Assembly: GCA_031431475.1 (NCBI GenBank)
Contig: JANPDL010000012.1
Location: 1 to 64,000 of the forward strand
Direction of reading: 5' to 3'
Length of the DNA: 64,000 nt
Origin: JADCCX01 sp031431475
Lineage (GTDB): Bacteria; Pseudomonadota; Alphaproteobacteria; Rhizobiales; Beijerinckiaceae
The notes beneath the pieces were generated by a model. It searched no databases, had not been told where the DNA came from, and saw only the letters and a list, made by a program, of their open reading frames with translations. Within the stretch, counting starts at the first letter, position 1. Every line of letters starts with the position of its first letter. Below are positions 61,865-64,000 of this stretch, piece after piece. Position numbers and translations under genes: made by a program.

Positions 61865-64000
61865 GTGGGCACTTATCGGCTGGAAACCCTGTTTCATCCC
61901 CGATCGATTGCTGTGGTTGGCGCCAGCAACAAGTCTGATTCCATCGGCGGCGTTGTCATCAGGAAGCTGCTCGAAGGTGGCTTCATGGGTGTGATCAGCC
62001 CAATCAATCCGAAATATGAGATTGTGGCCGGGATAAAGTGTTTTTCTGATCTCTCACAATCGGGAATCGCCCATGATCTCGTCATCATTGCGACGCCTGC
62101 TTATTCTATTCCGAGAATTGTGGCGGAGGCGGTGTCGTTGGGATGCAAAACTGCCATCATCCTCACAGCCGGGCTCGGGCAAGGCACGGGTTCGCTTGCC
62201 GACAATGTTCTGACAACGGCGCGAGCAGCTGGCCTGCGCCTTGTCGGACCGAACTGCATCGGCGTTCTTTCGCCTGCTGCGAATATGAACGCCAGCTTCG
62301 CCACTCGATTGCCATCCGCTGGCTCTCTGGCACTCATATCACAATCAGGAGCCATTGCTGCTGGTATCGTTGAGTGGGCTGAAAAACCCCCCGTTGGCTT
62401 CTCCGGCATCGTGTCTGTGGGGGAAGCCATTGATGTCGACTTTGCGGATTGCCTCGACCATTTCGCGGAAGACAGCTCAACCCAAGCGATCCTTCTCTAC
62501 ATCGAGTCGATCAGAGATGCGCGAAAGTTCATGTCAGCTGCGCGTCGGGCCGCGCGCGTCAAGCCAGTGATCGTCCTGAAAGCCGGACGGCATGCCGAGG
62601 GCGCCAAGGCCGCCGCAACCCATACTGGAGCATTGGCTGGCTCGGATGCCGTCTATGACGCCGCATTCCAACGGGCGGGGTGCATCAGGGTCATGGATCT
62701 CGATGAAATGTTCCGGGCCGCCGAGATATTAGCCATGCAAGCCTCCTTTCCTGGAGACCGCATCGCAATCCTGACCAACGGCGGCGGGCTTGGAGTCCTG
62801 GCCGTGGACCGGTTGATGGATCTGGGCGGAAATCTAGCGCAGTTGTCGCCCCAAACCCTCGATGCCCTGGATGCTGTCCTGCCTCCAACGTGGTCCCATT
62901 CTAACCCTGTCGACATCATCGGCGATGCGACACCTGACCGTTATGCCAAGGCTCTTGCGTGTCTTGCGAATGACAAAGGCTGCGCCGCCATTCTGATCAT
63001 GAATTGCCCTACGGGCGTCAGCTCATCACACGATGCCGCGGTAGCTGTCATCGAAGCTGTGAAGACCTTGCGCAAAAACCACCTGAAGCCCGTGCCTGTC
63101 TTTGCCTGCTGGCTCGGCATGCAGGACGATCAGCAAAAGCTGTTCCGTGAAGCTGGTATCGCCTGTTTTTACACCGAGGCCGAAGCCGTTTCGGGCATCA
63201 TGCAGCTGGTGCGCGACAGGCGGCAGCGTGAACAACTATCCCAGGCGATACCACCGCTTCCGGCTGCCATCGTCCCGGATCGGGCCACGTCAGCCGACGT
63301 AATCCGCCGTGTTACGACGGAAGGCAGAACCTGGCTTTCGCCTGTTGAAGTCTCGGCGCTCCTCAAGGCATACGGCATTGCCACAACCCCGGTGCTTCAA
63401 GCGTCCAATCCGGAGGGTGCGGCAAAGGCTGCGGAACAATTTCTCGCGGCCGGTGGCGCCTGCGTCGTAAAGCTTCTGTCCCCGGATATCACCCACAAAT
63501 CCGATGTCGATGGCGTCAGGCTGAACCTCGCCAGTGCTGAAGCGGTCCGGACTGCCGCTGCGAACATCATCGAACGTGCAAGACGGCTACGGCCCGAAGC
63601 CCGGATCAATGGTGTCACGGTCCAGCCCATGATCATCCGGCCCAATGCGCGGGAGCTGATCGCCGGCATTGCCGTGGATCCGACCTTTGGTCCGGTGATC
63701 CTGTTCGGCCACGGCGGAACGGCTGTCGAGGTGATCAATGACAAGGCGCTCTCGCTCCTGCCGCTGAACATGGCCCAAGCGCATGAATTGATCGCCAGAA
63801 CGCGCATCAGCCGCCTCCTCAAGGGCTATCGCAATGTCCCAGCCGCTGCCACTGCTGCTTTGGCGGAAACGCTCGTGCGGTTGTCGCGGCTCGTTGAAGA
63901 TACCCCGGAGATCGTAGGACTCGATCTAAACCCTCTTCTGGTCGATGAATTAGGCATTATTGCCGTCGATGCTCGCATCGAGATCAACCCGCTACAGGCC
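61865..64000 (+). CDS. Acyl-CoA synthetase (ADP-forming), 3' end beyond the window
   Basis: It has 712 codons with no stop before the window end. The start is GTG 61865 after GCGGAG. Domains in order: CoA-binding Rossmann (about 1-130; SIAVVGASNKSDSIGG), succinyl-CoA ligase-like part with LALISQSGAIA and the phospho-His in THTGALAG (about 140-470), and ATP-grasp (about 490-712; CVVKLLSPDITHKSDVDGV). The enzyme makes ATP from acetyl- or acyl-CoA plus ADP and phosphate, useful under anoxia. Many homologues continue into a GNAT acetyltransferase domain; whether this one does lies outside the window. Confidence 0.93.
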   Translation, partial: MGTYRLETLFHPRSIAVVGASNKSDSIGGVVIRKLLEGGFMGVISPINPKYEIVAGIKCFSDLSQSGIAHDLVIIATPAYSIPRIVAEAVSLGCKTAIILTAGLGQGTGSLADNVLTTARAAGLRLVGPNCIGVLSPAANMNASFATRLPSAGSLALISQSGAIAAGIVEWAEKPPVGFSGIVSVGEAIDVDFADCLDHFAEDSSTQAILLYIESIRDARKFMSAARRAARVKPVIVLKAGRHAEGAKAAATHTGALAGSDAVYDAAFQRAGCIRVMDLDEMFRAAEILAMQASFPGDRIAILTNGGGLGVLAVDRLMDLGGNLAQLSPQTLDALDAVLPPTWSHSNPVDIIGDATPDRYAKALACLANDKGCAAILIMNCPTGVSSSHDAAVAVIEAVKTLRKNHLKPVPVFACWLGMQDDQQKLFREAGIACFYTEAEAVSGIMQLVRDRRQREQLSQAIPPLPAAIVPDRATSADVIRRVTTEGRTWLSPVEVSALLKAYGIATTPVLQASNPEGAAKAAEQFLAAGGACVVKLLSPDITHKSDVDGVRLNLASAEAVRTAAANIIERARRLRPEARINGVTVQPMIIRPNARELIAGIAVDPTFGPVILFGHGGTAVEVINDKALSLLPLNMAQAHELIARTRISRLLKGYRNVPAAATAALAETLVRLSRLVEDTPEIVGLDLNPLLVDELGIIAVDARIEINPLQA

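Noticed and set aside
1..64000. CRISPR arrays, rRNA genes or a replication origin
   Set aside because: No regularly spaced repeats, no rRNA segments, and no cluster of DnaA-box-like sites were seen.

Overview
The window is about 64 kb of GC-rich chromosome from an alphaproteobacterium, most likely of the order Hyphomicrobiales (rhizobia/Brucella/Phyllobacterium side). The evidence is the alphaproteobacterial-type SerC, a HemB with aspartates instead of zinc cysteines, a DUF6163 membrane protein, a fused NarK and a FixL/FxkR/FixK-like regulatory set. No genus can be named from the sequence alone.

Layout. 1-19 kb is ordinary core chromosome: a quinone-reductase-like flavoprotein (cut by the window edge), tRNA-Leu(CAG), a three-gene SCO1-type set of secreted CxxxC proteins, a split transketolase, dnaJ, a HisE-like protein, selO, serC-serA, a MarR regulator, a valine-catabolism-type hydrolase operon, hemB, a DUF1295 methyltransferase-like membrane protein, an L,D-transpeptidase and an orphan TadG-like protein. 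At 19.0-19.3 kb lies a 265-bp MITE-like inverted-repeat element flanked by TA.

19.5-28 kb holds transport and amino-acid genes: a phosphonate-type ABC transporter with two tandem substrate-binding proteins (phnD-phnD-phnC-phnE-phnE), then a divergent LysR / beta-lyase / binding protein / RidA unit. 28.5-37 kb is a metal-resistance block (two-component system, RND adaptor and pump, a small secreted protein, a double DUF305 protein), followed by the decayed 3' end of a tyrosine recombinase and a gene-free stretch, so this block may be imported.

37.6-50 kb is a respiratory nitrate reductase operon on the minus strand (narK fusion, narG, narH, narJ, narI, a parvulin, a Cys-tailed small protein, a beta-carbonic anhydrase, DUF2478). 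It is preceded by a perfect FNR/FixK box.

50-64 kb looks like a low-oxygen survival module: two universal stress proteins, a LOG-family protein, a beta-CASP metallo-hydrolase, a frameshifted PHA synthase, a phasin, a host-attachment (baeRF-like) protein and an ADP-forming acyl-CoA synthetase that runs off the window. Embedded in it are a hybrid PAS histidine kinase, an OmpR-class response regulator and a Crp/Fnr regulator with FNR-type DNA-reading residues. A perfect direct repeat GTTACA-N4-GTTACA lies upstream of the Crp/Fnr gene, and TTGA-N6-TCAA palindromes lie upstream of this gene, narK, both stress proteins and the PHA genes. I read this as a self-contained hFixL-FxkR-FixK-type oxygen cascade with its target genes around it. 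This is the most interesting system in the window.
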